DNA of 64,000 nt, taken from positions 1 through 64,000 of the forward strand of contig CAZECM010000008.1 of assembly GCA_964510785.1 (NCBI GenBank), given 5' to 3'. The notes beneath the pieces were generated by a model. That model did not search any database, was not told the origin of the DNA, and saw only the letters and a list, made by a program, of their open reading frames with translations. Positions within the stretch are counted from its first letter, which is position 1; each line of letters opens with the position of its first letter. The stretch comes from JAAYZM01 sp964510785. Its GTDB lineage: Bacteria > Actinomycetota > Actinomycetes > Actinomycetales > Cellulomonadaceae. Shown one piece after another: positions 51,930-60,077 of this stretch. The translations under genes were made by a program, and so were the position numbers.

Positions 51930-52639
51930 GACCCACCTCCGTCGATGGCGGCGAGCTGGGCGGCCTCGTCGCCGCGGATCGCTTCCTCCCAGCACTGCCC
52001 GCACCCCGCCCCGCCGATCACGCGACGCTCCACACGGTGCTTGCACGCGTGACGGACCGTCACGTACAGCGGGTGAGCGGCGTTGAAGTGCTCCGGGCGC
52101 GAGGCGGCCTTCTTGGTGGTCGACCCGGTGCGGTTGCGTACCACCTGGCGGGCCAGGGCCGTCGCGTCGGTGGTCTTCAGCTCGCCCTCCTCGACCATGC
52201 GCTGCGCGGCCGCAGGCAGCGAGAGGAGGGCGAGCCGGTCGCGGACCAGACGCGCGGAGTACCCGGTGCGCTCGGCGATCTCCGACGGGGTCAGGCCGGT
52301 GCGCTCGAGGCGCTGGAACGCTCGGGCCGCCTCGAGAGGTTTGAGGGCCTGGTGCATCGCCGCGGCGAGCATCACCACCACCTCCGCGCCGTCGCCGATG
52401 CGGCCGGACTTCGACATCAGGCACGGCAACGCCGGCATACCCGCGACGAGGGCCGCGGCGTAGCGGCGGTGCCCGTCGACGATCGTGAACCCGCCCCCGG
52501 GGCGGGGGCGCACCACGAGCGGTTGCAACAGACCCACCGCCTTGAGCGAGTCCGCGAGCGCGGGGATCCCGTCGAGCTCCTCGCGCACGTTGCGGGGGTC
52601 AGGGTGGAGTCGGTCGATGGGGACGGGTGCGATGCTCAC
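51926..52639 (-). CDS. ParB-like nuclease-domain protein, 237 aa
   Basis: The ParB/sulfiredoxin core (VPIDRLHPDPRNVREELDGI, LLQPLVVRPRPGG, VDGHRRYAAALVAG) is followed by an HTH (LTPSEIAERTGYSARLVRDRL) and a Cys-containing tail. CTPase/DNA-clamp activity is known in ParB relatives. In phage genomes such proteins may act in regulation or replication. A second ParB-like protein lies 1.9 kb upstream. Confidence 0.8.
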   Translation of the reverse strand: MSIAPVPIDRLHPDPRNVREELDGIPALADSLKAVGLLQPLVVRPRPGGGFTIVDGHRRYAAALVAGMPALPCLMSKSGRIGDGAEVVVMLAAAMHQALKPLEAARAFQRLERTGLTPSEIAERTGYSARLVRDRLALLSLPAAAQRMVEEGELKTTDATALARQVVRNRTGSTTKKAASRPEHFNAAHPLYVTVRHACKHRVERRVIGGAGCGQCWEEAIRGDEAAQLAAIDGGGS

Positions 52640-52692
52640 GGCGCCCCCCCATCCACCGGCACGGCTGGCGCGACGAGCAGGGTCGTGCTCAT
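52636..52692 (-). CDS. Possible 18-residue leader microORF
   Basis: ATG 52692 overlaps the preceding stop by ATGA, and its TGA overlaps the ParB-like GTG by GTGA. Peptide MSTTLLVAPAVPVDGGAP. It fills the only non-coding gap of this stretch and may serve to carry ribosomes on to the ParB-like gene. Confidence 0.4.
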   Translation of the reverse strand: MSTTLLVAPAVPVDGGAP

Positions 52693-52877
52693 AGGAGGCT
52701 CCCCTGCTCGTCGTCGACGTCGGGTGCCTGGTCGAGGGCCTCGAGCTCGTCAGCGAGCTGGTCCCACAGGGCGGCGTCCGCTCGGGCCGCCTGTGCCTTT
52801 CGGCGGTAGTGAGCGATCGCGAGTTTCGAGGGCTTGGTCAGGTTGGGTGTCTGCGGGTGGGGGGTCGTCGCGCTCAT
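52689..52877 (-). CDS. Hypothetical phage protein, 62 aa
   Basis: Basic/Ala helix (LAIAHYRRKAQAARADAALW) with acidic tail. Overlaps both neighbours by 4 nt. Unknown. Confidence 0.5.
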   Translation of the reverse strand: MSATTPHPQTPNLTKPSKLAIAHYRRKAQAARADAALWDQLADELEALDQAPDVDDEQGSLL

Positions 52878-53191
52878 CGCCGGCCCCTGCGGTGTGTGCG
52901 CCGCCCCGCCCGTATCGCGGACGGCTTCACGAGGTGCTCGACGGGCGGCTGGTAGTCGTCGACGCGTGTGAGCTGGCGGTGGCGCCAGCCGCGAGCGCGG
53001 ATGGTGTACCGGCGGGCGACGAGTCGTTCGCGTGGCGTCAGGGGTTCGCCTCGGATGCGCTTCCTGTAGAGCTCGTGCTGGAGGTGAGTCATCTGTGCGA
53101 GGTAGCCGAGTTCGACGGCGAAGCGCGTGAGCATGCGAGCGGCCGCGTGGGTGGAGCTGGCGAGGTGCGCGAGGGCGGCGGGTTCAGGCAT
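52874..53191 (-). CDS. Basic hypothetical phage protein, 105 aa
   Basis: Helical with MLTRFAVELGYLAQMTHLQH and GEPLTPRERLVARRYTI and a strongly basic C-terminus (RAGRRTHRRGRR), suggesting nucleic-acid binding. No family recognised. Confidence 0.5.
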   Translation of the reverse strand: MPEPAALAHLASSTHAAARMLTRFAVELGYLAQMTHLQHELYRKRIRGEPLTPRERLVARRYTIRARGWRHRQLTRVDDYQPPVEHLVKPSAIRAGRRTHRRGRR

Positions 53192-53906
53192 CGTCGGTCT
53201 CCTGGCGGTGCAGCGGGGTGAGGAGGTTGTGGAGTGCGTCGAGCTCTTTCGCGAGGGTCGCGCGGGCCTGCTCGTCGGGGTACTCGACGGTGAGTCCGCC
53301 GGCGAAGCACGAGCCGGGGCCTGCTGTGACGACCGCGGAGTTGCGGTCGACGAGGTGGACGGTCATGCCCGTGCCCCACGCCTTGGCCGAGGGGATGAAC
53401 CGCCCAGCGATGGCGGGGGTGAGCAGGGCGGTCGGGTCCACAGCGGACGCCCGCTCGAGCAACCCGGCGATGACCCGGGGGACGTTCGGGTACCGGTCGT
53501 CGTCGGAGAACTGCGGGCGGGGCACGATGAGCGTCTGCCCGTCGACCAGGTCACCCGTCTCGCGCATGCTCACCGTCTTGGGGAGGACCTCGACCTGGAG
53601 GTCCCCGTCCAACCACGCCTGCCGGGCGTCCCGGTTCGATGGGGGTGCGAACACCGCGAGCGCGGCCTTCACCTCGTCGACGACGAGGTCGAACGTGTCG
53701 AGCTCGCCGTCACCAGGGTCGGTCAGGTCCACGACCGCGAGCGCCGCGGTCGTCACGTCCGTGGTCGCGGCCACGAGGGTGCCCGGTGCGATGTAGTGGC
53801 GGATCCGCCCGGAGTAGGGGTTGTCGTCGGAGGGCTTGCCCGCGTGAGGCAAGAGCGAGATCCACAGGGCCCGGGCCTCACCGCGCGCGATCGAGAACAT
53901 GGTCAT
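53184..53906 (-). CDS. Hypothetical phage protein, 240 aa
   Basis: Alternating alpha/beta sequence with FDLVVDEVKAALAVFAPPSN and PRVIAGLLERASAVDPTALL, then AKAWGTGMTVHLVDRNSAVV. The last part has the look of a sliding-clamp-type domain, but this is a weak impression and no function is assigned. ATGA overlap upstream. Confidence 0.5.
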   Translation of the reverse strand: MTMFSIARGEARALWISLLPHAGKPSDDNPYSGRIRHYIAPGTLVAATTDVTTAALAVVDLTDPGDGELDTFDLVVDEVKAALAVFAPPSNRDARQAWLDGDLQVEVLPKTVSMRETGDLVDGQTLIVPRPQFSDDDRYPNVPRVIAGLLERASAVDPTALLTPAIAGRFIPSAKAWGTGMTVHLVDRNSAVVTAGPGSCFAGGLTVEYPDEQARATLAKELDALHNLLTPLHRQETDDA

Positions 53907-54502
53907 GGCAACCGCCCCTCGGACTCGTCGGTCACGGCGAGGAGCCGGTCCACCTCGGCCGCGATGAGCGAACCGGCCTTGGTCAGCTCACGCACACGGT
54001 CATCCGGCGAGGGCTTCCAGTCGTCCTCGTGCCACGGCCATATCGCCGGAGAGTCGTCCCGCGGCGTGGCACGCCTAGCGCCTCGAAGGATGGCTGGCGT
54101 CGCGTAGGCGGCGGCCGCGAGCGCTAGATCCAAGTCGCTGTGGGCGGCGTCGTGGTCGGGGGTGTACCCCTCCTCGGTGACCTGCCTGCGGCGCTCGGCG
54201 GCGATCAGGTCGACGCCCCGGCTCTGCGTGAGCGGCCACAGCACCGTGAACGGGGCGAACGAGTCGTCGTCGCGCGGGGCGCCGAAGTCGTCGACGCGGA
54301 CGGCGAGAGTCTCGCGCGTGCTCCGCGGGAGGTCCTTCCACGGACCGTCGTCCTCGTCGACGGGGCGTACCCCGTGCCACTCGCCGTCCTCGTCCGACCA
54401 CACGAGAGCGACACCCGGCTCGCCGTCACGGTCGACCAGGTACACGGACGACTCACCGCGCTCCACCCACGCCTCGAACTGCTCGAGCGTCTCGACACGC
54501 AT
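53903..54502 (-). CDS. Conserved phage protein, 199 aa
   Basis: The C-terminal module (VDLIAAERRRQVTEEGYTPD, HDAAHSDLDLALAAAAYA, WPWHEDDWKPSPDDRVREL) is widespread in phages of many hosts, of unknown activity. An N-terminal ~85-residue domain (FEAWVERGESSVYLVDRDGE) is joined to it. ATG 54502 fits the GGGGG site better than the overlapping GTG 54508. Confidence 0.65.
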   Translation of the reverse strand: MRVETLEQFEAWVERGESSVYLVDRDGEPGVALVWSDEDGEWHGVRPVDEDDGPWKDLPRSTRETLAVRVDDFGAPRDDDSFAPFTVLWPLTQSRGVDLIAAERRRQVTEEGYTPDHDAAHSDLDLALAAAAYATPAILRGARRATPRDDSPAIWPWHEDDWKPSPDDRVRELTKAGSLIAAEVDRLLAVTDESEGRLP

Positions 54503-54504
54503 GG

Positions 54505-55989
54505 TCACGCCCCCTTCGGGGTGTGCTTCTTGACGTACTCCTGCTCGAGCTCGGAGAGCTCGTATCCCCACTCAGCGAGCTTGGACAGGTGCGGGACGAT
54601 GGCAGTGCTGTACGCGCCCGCCTGCCAGAAGTCCCTGCCCATAACTCGCTCGACCCGCGTCGCCGCGAGCGCCGCGAGGTACACGGTCGCCCCGGCAGGC
54701 GTTGCGCGGGGGATCTTCATGACATCGGGGAAGAGCGACGTCATGAGCTGGGAGTCCTTGAAGTGCTCTGAGGGGAGCGCGGTGAGCACAGCGGCCACAT
54801 ACACCACGGCGTCGGCGTCGAGGCGACGCTCGGGCTTGAGGTACCCCATGAGCCAGCGGCGACGCACGGCCTCGGCGGCGACCGCGGCCTTGTTGTTCTC
54901 GATCACGGTCTTGCGGTCGGGGGCACCCTTGGGCTTCGTGGCTGCGGACCGCTGGTCCCGGTCGAGGTGGCACGCCTGCTTCCACTGCGAGCACCCGTAG
55001 CGGATGTGCAGGCCGTTCCAGTTGCTGTAGAGCCAGGCGACGTGGCCGGGGCAGCCGGCGTGCTCCTCGGGCGTCAGCGAGTCGAGGTGCTGGTAGAGGT
55101 AGTAGTTCTTGGGCTTGGGCTCGCCGCCCGCAGCCGCGAGGTCGCTGAGCGGCTTGACGCCGGATGGCGCGTAGGAGTCGCTGTCGAGAACTCGCACGCC
55201 GGTGGCCTCGAGTTCAACGAGCGCCGCGACACGCTGGGCGGCTTTGTCGAGGTCGTGCACCGCTCGCTCGACCGTGTGCTCGAAGTTGGGCGTACCGAAC
55301 GCGGCCTCGATCTTCGCGGCCGCGTCCGCGGTGAGCTCGGTGCGGGCGAGGGTCTTCGCGAGCAGCTCGGCCTCACCGAGGGTCGCCTGGTGGGAGTGCA
55401 CCACGGTGCGGGCACGCTCGGGGAGCGTCACGAGCGCGAGGCGGGACTCGATCGTCTTGCGGGAACGGCCCACCTTGCGGGAGACGTCGGCCACGCTCGA
55501 ACCGAGGTCGAGCAGGCCCTGGTAGCCGGTCGCTTCCTCGATCGGGGTCAGATCCGTGCGCTGGATGTTCTCCAGGAGCATCAGCTCGAGCTGGGCGCGG
55601 TCGTCGAGGTCATGGTCGACGACCGCCGGCACCGTCGCCAGGCCCGCGAGCGCGGCGGCAGCCGCGCGGCGGTGCCCGATGACCGTCCGGTGACGGCCCG
55701 GGGTATCGGGGTGGGGGACGAGGACGAGGTTCTGGCGGATCCCGTGCGTGCGGATCGAGTCCGCGAGCTCGGTGACGTCGCCGAGGTCCTTGCGCGGGTT
55801 CGCGGGGTGGGGCTCGATCAGGTCGAGGGAGATCTCGACGACGTGCGCCGTCGTCGACGTCGCGGTGATCGCGTCGAGGGCCGTCGTCGACGACGCGGGA
55901 GCTTCGGGGGCTGGCACCGAGGTGCGCTTCGCCGCGGTGGCCTTCTTAGCCGGGGTCTTCTTGGCGGGAGTCTTCGTGGTGGTGCTCAT
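54505..55989 (-). CDS. Large ParB-like protein, 494 aa
   Basis: A Lys/Ala N-terminal tail (KKTPAKKATAAKR) is followed by a ParB/sulfiredoxin domain (about residues 48-150: LIEPHPANPRKDLGDVTELA, VIGHRRAAAA, ENIQRTDLTPIEEATGY). An HTH (SVADVSRKVGRSRKTIESRL) and a long C-terminal domain of unknown fold with a Cys/His-like patch (CPGHVAWLYSNWNG, CSQWKQACHL) complete it. Probably early DNA-binding/regulatory or replication role. Confidence 0.8.
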   Translation of the reverse strand: MSTTTKTPAKKTPAKKATAAKRTSVPAPEAPASSTTALDAITATSTTAHVVEISLDLIEPHPANPRKDLGDVTELADSIRTHGIRQNLVLVPHPDTPGRHRTVIGHRRAAAAALAGLATVPAVVDHDLDDRAQLELMLLENIQRTDLTPIEEATGYQGLLDLGSSVADVSRKVGRSRKTIESRLALVTLPERARTVVHSHQATLGEAELLAKTLARTELTADAAAKIEAAFGTPNFEHTVERAVHDLDKAAQRVAALVELEATGVRVLDSDSYAPSGVKPLSDLAAAGGEPKPKNYYLYQHLDSLTPEEHAGCPGHVAWLYSNWNGLHIRYGCSQWKQACHLDRDQRSAATKPKGAPDRKTVIENNKAAVAAEAVRRRWLMGYLKPERRLDADAVVYVAAVLTALPSEHFKDSQLMTSLFPDVMKIPRATPAGATVYLAALAATRVERVMGRDFWQAGAYSTAIVPHLSKLAEWGYELSELEQEYVKKHTPKGA

Positions 55990-56025
55990 CGGGGTTCTCC
56001 TGGTCGGGACAGGTGGTGGGTGGGG

Positions 56026-56559
56026 TCAGGTGTTGGGGCGGGCGATGCGGTGGGCGTGCATGTGCTGGTCTCGCTCGAGCGCGACGTCGTTCTTTCGGGT
56101 CGCGGAGTACTCCCACGAGCAGTGCATGCACCGGGCGACGTAGGTGCGATTCACACCACGGGCGAGGGACACCTGCGGGTAGGCGACCTGGGCGAGAGCC
56201 ACGAGCGGTGGGAGAGCGTCCTTGGCGGGGGTGAGGAGGACCGATTGGACGGGGGTGGTGTCCTTCGCCTTGCCGACGAAGAGGCGGCCGAGAGACAGGC
56301 CCGTGGGGCGGCCCGTGGACGTGACCCGCACACGCAGCTTCGTGCCGTCGCAGCGCGTCGTGACGAGCTCCCAGTGCGTGGTGCCGGGTACGGGGGCGGT
56401 GTCCTCGACGACGAACTCAGCCCAGTGAGACGTCGGCGGGTGGATGACCGTGTCCTGGTCGTCGTCGTCGACGCGTGCCCAGCAGGTGTGCTTCGCCCGC
56501 AGGGGCGTCCCCACCGGCACTGGGCACTCACGCACACGGGTCATCGCCACGGCGCTCAC
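56026..56559 (-). CDS. Hypothetical phage protein, 177 aa
   Basis: Beta-rich (HWAEFVVEDTAPVPGTTHWE, TKLRVRVTSTGRPTGLSL) with a C-terminal Cys pair (CMHCSWEYSAT) that may bind zinc. GTG 56559 overlaps the upstream stop. Unknown. Confidence 0.55.
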   Translation of the reverse strand: MSAVAMTRVRECPVPVGTPLRAKHTCWARVDDDDQDTVIHPPTSHWAEFVVEDTAPVPGTTHWELVTTRCDGTKLRVRVTSTGRPTGLSLGRLFVGKAKDTTPVQSVLLTPAKDALPPLVALAQVAYPQVSLARGVNRTYVARCMHCSWEYSATRKNDVALERDQHMHAHRIARPNT

Positions 56560-56876
56560 CTCGCGGTGCCCGGCATCGGAAGGTCCGACAGGTCGACGTC
56601 GGGCACGTCAGCGGCCGCGGCGTCGAGCTGACGCTCGAGGCGGACCTTCAAGATCGTCGATCGCTTCGCACACGAACGCAGCAAGCGGCGCGCGTCGCCG
56701 GCGAGCAGACGGGAGCCCGCGTTGCCGACGCCCGACACGAGCAGGCCCGTGTCCATCGGCTCGACCATGTGGTAGCCGGTCTCGATCAGCTCGGCCCGGG
56801 CCGCGGCCATCTCCTCACGAGTGACCGCGGCCGCGGCAGACAGGACCGCCTCCGTCGGCGACATGCGGGCACTCAC
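56556..56876 (-). CDS. Hypothetical phage protein, 106 aa
   Basis: Helical (SPTEAVLSAAAAVTREEMAA, RLLAGDARRLLRSCAKRSTI) with acidic C-terminus. GTG 56876 overlaps the upstream stop by GTGA. Unknown. Confidence 0.5.
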   Translation of the reverse strand: MSARMSPTEAVLSAAAAVTREEMAAARAELIETGYHMVEPMDTGLLVSGVGNAGSRLLAGDARRLLRSCAKRSTILKVRLERQLDAAAADVPDVDLSDLPMPGTAR

Positions 56877-57085
56877 CGTCGCCCCCCAGCTGCCGACACA
56901 ACCGCGGTCACGCCGGCAGAGACCTCCGCGCCGATCGCACGGACGTGCTCGCCGATGCGCGCGACCGCGGCCGCGACTTCCACGCAAACGCGGGGCGCGT
57001 CAGGCCGCAGTTCCTCGAGCTGGTCTGCGAGAGCCTCACGGACCTGCACATCGACGATCTGCTGTGCGGTCAGGGCGGTGCTCAT
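56873..57085 (-). CDS. Small helical phage protein, 70 aa
   Basis: TALTAQQIVDVQVREALADQ, then an Ala/Val-rich helix. ATGA overlap with the surface-protein gene, suggesting co-translation with it. Unknown. Confidence 0.5.
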   Translation of the reverse strand: MSTALTAQQIVDVQVREALADQLEELRPDAPRVCVEVAAAVARIGEHVRAIGAEVSAGVTAVVSAAGGRR

Positions 57086-58044
57086 CGCCGACCCGACTTC
57101 TTGCGCTGGGAGTTCACGACCATCGCGGCACCGGATCCACCTAGCCCCAGCGCGACCAGGATGGCGAGCACGAGGTCGGAGCCAGTCTCGGCGAGCCCGG
57201 GGCCGTCGTCGGGCTCGGGAGAGGGCTCCGGGTCCGAGGTCGGTGCAGGGTCCGGGGTCGGGCTCGGAGTCGGTTCGGGCTCGTCACAGCCGCCGAGGAC
57301 CGCGCACCGGTCACCCGCGTCGCACTCCGACTCGATCCCGTCGCACGTCGGCTCCGGAGACGGCTCCGGGTCCGGAGAGGGCTCGGGCTCGCCGGAAGGC
57401 GACGGCGACGGCTGCGGCGTGGGCTCGGGCGACGGTGTCGGCCCAGGCGTGGGCTCGGGCGTCGGTGACGGCTCTGGAGTCGGCTCCGGGGTAGGCGTCG
57501 GGGACGGCGAAGGCTCCGGCGAGGGCGACGGCTCGGGGGTAGGCGTCGGCGAAGGCTCGGGCGTAGGCGTCGGGGACGGGCTCGGGGTCGGTTCGGGCTT
57601 CGTGCACGAGCTGAGTCCCTCCACTCGGCGGGTCGAGTCGATCCGGTGACCGTTCGAGAACTTGATCTCCACGTACTCCCACGGCGTCGTCGTCGTGCCG
57701 GTGGGGTACGTCACGTCCCAGGCGAGGCGCCCGCTCGAGCCGGTCGTGGTCCCACGCTCGACCCACGGGCCGGCGCCGGTGCGGGACTTCACGACGCCCG
57801 TCACCCGGGAAGGGACCGCGTCCCAGCCCTGCGACCACGTGACGGTCCAGGCGCCGTCCGTGCACACCGGCGTCGCGGTCAGGTCACCGTGGTGAGCGCG
57901 AGCCGGGGCAGCGGTCGACGTCGCGACCGCGAACGCGACGATCAGCGCGAGCACGGTCAGGACGGCGAGGCTCGCGCGCCGGGCGGCGCGGTTGATGTGG
58001 TGGGGCGAGCTGGGCCTCTTGGCCCAGGCGGGTCGCTGGTTCAT
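57082..58044 (-). CDS. Prophage-encoded cell-wall-anchored (LAXTG) surface protein, 320 aa
   Basis: A signal peptide with basic start and hydrophobic core (cleavage near residue 50, PARAHH) is followed by a ~100-residue beta-rich domain (GAWTVTWSQGWDAV, GRLAWDVTYPTG). A ~110-residue Pro/Glu/Thr/Ser spacer (PTPEPSPSP units) and a short Cys domain come next. The end is a sortase signal: LAETG, hydrophobic helix and SQRKKSGRR tail. LAXTG is the class E sortase signal of high-GC actinobacteria. It should be displayed on the lysogen or infected cell. GGAGG precedes ATG 58044. Confidence 0.85.
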   Translation of the reverse strand: MNQRPAWAKRPSSPHHINRAARRASLAVLTVLALIVAFAVATSTAAPARAHHGDLTATPVCTDGAWTVTWSQGWDAVPSRVTGVVKSRTGAGPWVERGTTTGSSGRLAWDVTYPTGTTTTPWEYVEIKFSNGHRIDSTRRVEGLSSCTKPEPTPSPSPTPTPEPSPTPTPEPSPSPEPSPSPTPTPEPTPEPSPTPEPTPGPTPSPEPTPQPSPSPSGEPEPSPDPEPSPEPTCDGIESECDAGDRCAVLGGCDEPEPTPSPTPDPAPTSDPEPSPEPDDGPGLAETGSDLVLAILVALGLGGSGAAMVVNSQRKKSGRR

Positions 58045-58068
58045 GCTGGTGTCCTCCTGTGATGGGAG

Positions 58069-58112
58069 GCGGCGGGGGTCGGTTGTCTTGGCGGATAGGC
58101 GGCCCCCGCCGC
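58069..58112 (-). terminator. Stem-loop upstream of surface-protein gene
   Basis: Perfect 10-bp stem (58069-58078 with 58103-58112) and 24-nt loop between the stop of the 58127 gene and the surface-protein start. It may terminate or attenuate early transcription before that gene. Confidence 0.5.
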
Positions 58113-58126
58113 GCGAGCTGAGTTGG

Positions 58127-58366
58127 TCAGGTGGTGCGCAGTACTCCGAGAGAGGCGGCGAGAGCCGTCATGTCGGTGGCCTCGAGGTCGTGGGAGGCCT
58201 GGCGGTCCTCGAGCATCCGGCCGTACCTGGCCTGGACCGCGGCAACAATCGGGGACCCGGCCCCGTGGGCCTCGACGAGGGGCCGAACCCGCTTGATGTA
58301 GCGGGCGGTGATCTCCTCCTCGGAGAGCTGGTGCGCGGCACGGGTCGCCGTGATCGGGGCGCTCAC
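58127..58366 (-). CDS. Hypothetical phage protein, 79 aa
   Basis: Helical (EEEITARYIKRVRPLVEAHG, ASHDLEATDMTALAASLGVL). GTG 58366 overlaps the BldC-like stop by GTGA. Unknown. Confidence 0.5.
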   Translation of the reverse strand: MSAPITATRAAHQLSEEEITARYIKRVRPLVEAHGAGSPIVAAVQARYGRMLEDRQASHDLEATDMTALAASLGVLRTT

Positions 58367-58566
58367 TTCGCACCCGCCGTGCTCGATGTGCGACGGGCCG
58401 CCTCGATGTCGGTGCGGCGGAAGCGTCGGTGCCCGCCGAGGGTGCGGATCGAGGGGAGCTTGCCGTCGTTCGCCCAGCGGGTGACGGTCTTCGAGTTGAC
58501 GGCGAACATCGCCGCGACCTCGGCGGGAGTCAGGAGGTCGCCCTCACGGGCGGTGGTAGTAGTCAT
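58363..58566 (-). CDS. BldC/MerR-like small HTH regulator, 67 aa, phage-encoded
   Basis: LLTPAEVAAMFAVNSKTVTRW and LPSIRTLGGHRRF are almost the same as in the chromosomal BldC-type gene at 62174, the host regulator 3.6 kb away. BldC proteins bind DNA cooperatively as small HTH proteins. It may regulate early phage genes or compete at host BldC sites. Confidence 0.75.
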   Translation of the reverse strand: MTTTTAREGDLLTPAEVAAMFAVNSKTVTRWANDGKLPSIRTLGGHRRFRRTDIEAARRTSSTAGAK

Positions 58567-58599
58567 GGTGTGCCTCTCGTCGGGAAGGGCAGAACGGGG

Positions 58600-58893
58600 T
58601 CAGAAGTTGGGTGCGGGCTCGAGCGCGACCTCAGGCGGTGCGGTCACGACAGACGTCGAGCTCGGGAGGAACACGTGGTCGCCACCGATCCACGCGTGGG
58701 TGTGCGCGACGCCGAGGAACACGCCGAGCCACGGTGTGGGGCAGTGCGCCGTATCAGCTGTGCACTGCAGGAGATCGGAGATCCCACCCGCGCGGGCGTC
58801 GATCTCCCCACCCAGGACGAGGACCTGCACACCGAGGAACGTCTCGTCCAACTCGGACGCCGGGACACGCACGAGGTAGCCGCGGGCCCTCAC
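58600..58893 (-). CDS. Hypothetical phage protein, 97 aa
   Basis: Begins VRARGYLVRVPASELDETFL from GTG 58893 (GTGA overlap) and has a beta-rich pattern with two Cys (LLQCTADTAHC). Unknown. Confidence 0.5.
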   Translation of the reverse strand: MRARGYLVRVPASELDETFLGVQVLVLGGEIDARAGGISDLLQCTADTAHCPTPWLGVFLGVAHTHAWIGGDHVFLPSSTSVVTAPPEVALEPAPNF

Positions 58894-59501
58894 GACGCAC
58901 CGCCCCAGCCGAGGGTGCACGGGACACCGTTGGCCGTAGCAGCACACTGGTGCTGGCCGTCGTGCCCAGGAGCGCGATCGCAGACCAAGGTGTAAGCGTG
59001 GGTGGCCAGTCGGTCACCGCAGATCCCCTCACCGTCGACGCGCCGAGAGGGGGCGCTCGGCGCGTCGACGGGGGCCTCCGCGGGGGCGCAGCACGGGGAC
59101 GGCGCATGCGACGCCGTCTCACCACCCTCGGAGGAGTCAGAGAACTCGGATACGACCTCTTGGAGCCGGCCATAGGCGCGGTTCAGCCCGTCGATGACCG
59201 ACTGATCCTCGGCCAGGAGCGCGTCGGCGACGTCGACCCGATCCTCAATCCAACGGATCTCGCCGATGATCGCTGGGTGTACGCCACGCGCGGCGAGCTC
59301 CGGCGCCTTCCGATCGAAGCGCAACCGCTCGTCTAGCCGGCGGGCAACTCCCTCAGAGACCGTCGCGTACACCGAGTCGACGACCGCGGGCGCCGGCGTC
59401 GTCGCACGTCGAACGAGAGCGATCCGGACGCGACGCGCGACGACCGCACCGACGACCGCGCCGAGCACGCCGCCCGCGAGCGCCCGCCCCAGCGCCTTCA
59501 C
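58890..59501 (-). CDS. Phage protein with N-terminal membrane segment, 203 aa
   Basis: Hydrophobic Gly/Ala/Val segment (residues 5-23), a helical middle (VARRLDERLRFDRKAPELAA) and a C-terminal Cys-rich part (SPCCAPAE, CGDRLATHAYTLVCDRAPGH, HQCAATA). First gene of the main early leftward operon, with the promoter presumably in 59502-59581. Unknown. Confidence 0.55.
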   Translation of the reverse strand: MKALGRALAGGVLGAVVGAVVARRVRIALVRRATTPAPAVVDSVYATVSEGVARRLDERLRFDRKAPELAARGVHPAIIGEIRWIEDRVDVADALLAEDQSVIDGLNRAYGRLQEVVSEFSDSSEGGETASHAPSPCCAPAEAPVDAPSAPSRRVDGEGICGDRLATHAYTLVCDRAPGHDGQHQCAATANGVPCTLGWGGAS

Positions 59502-59581
59502 AGGTCACCACCCGCTCGGGCAGACTCAACACCGCGAGCGCCAGCCGTGGCGGAGTGGCTCGCGAGACGAGGGAGAGCAGC

Positions 59582-60028
59582 GTGGGCTTCGGAGACGTGC
59601 TTCGTCGGGTACGGAGCGCCGCGAAGGCTGCGGTCGCGGATCCGGGGCCTGTCGAGGTTGAGGAGCCGGCGCCCGCAGAGCCGGACGAGCGGGGTGTCCT
59701 TCGCATCACGGTGGACTACTCGCTCGAGCTCGTCGGGCAGGTTCACCGGAAGCGGGCGGTGTGGGTGGCATGCGAAGAGGTGCTCGGGCGTCGAGCTGGG
59801 GACAGGGAGAAGGTGTCGACGGTCGCCCGGCTGATCCCCGAGCCCGACAACCCTGCGGACCCGAATGCGATCCGGGTGCTGATCGGTGAGCACCACGTTG
59901 GGTACGTGCCGCGAGCCGCCACGAGGCCCTTCCACGAGGTGCTGGGTCGCGAGGGGGTCCGCGAACTCGAGGCTCCGCTCAGCGTCTACTTCAAGGGGAC
60001 CTGGATCGACCTGTACCTCAGCGCGTGA
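59582..60028 (+). CDS. HIRAN-domain-like phage protein, 148 aa
   Basis: The C-terminal ~95 residues contain LIPEPDNPADPNAIRVLIG and HHVGYVPRAATRPF, the HIRAN signature of proteins that bind DNA ends or stalled forks. GTG 59582 has GGGAGAG just upstream; an in-frame GTG at 59555 is less likely. It runs opposite to the surrounding early genes, so it may be expressed in the lysogen. Confidence 0.65.
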   Translation: MGFGDVLRRVRSAAKAAVADPGPVEVEEPAPAEPDERGVLRITVDYSLELVGQVHRKRAVWVACEEVLGRRAGDREKVSTVARLIPEPDNPADPNAIRVLIGEHHVGYVPRAATRPFHEVLGREGVRELEAPLSVYFKGTWIDLYLSA

Positions 60029-60077
60029 GGTCACCGCCGCTATCGCGGCGCAGTCCAGACGGCGTACCGTGCCGGCC

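Noticed and set aside
53184..53906. Phage sliding clamp
   Set aside because: Only a vague strand-helix resemblance; no conserved clamp motif can be shown.
57360..57610. Short tandem DNA repeats resembling a CRISPR or minisatellite
   Set aside because: The units are irregular and code for a Pro/Glu/Thr/Ser spacer in the LAXTG protein; no spacer-repeat structure exists. No CRISPR array is seen anywhere in the window.
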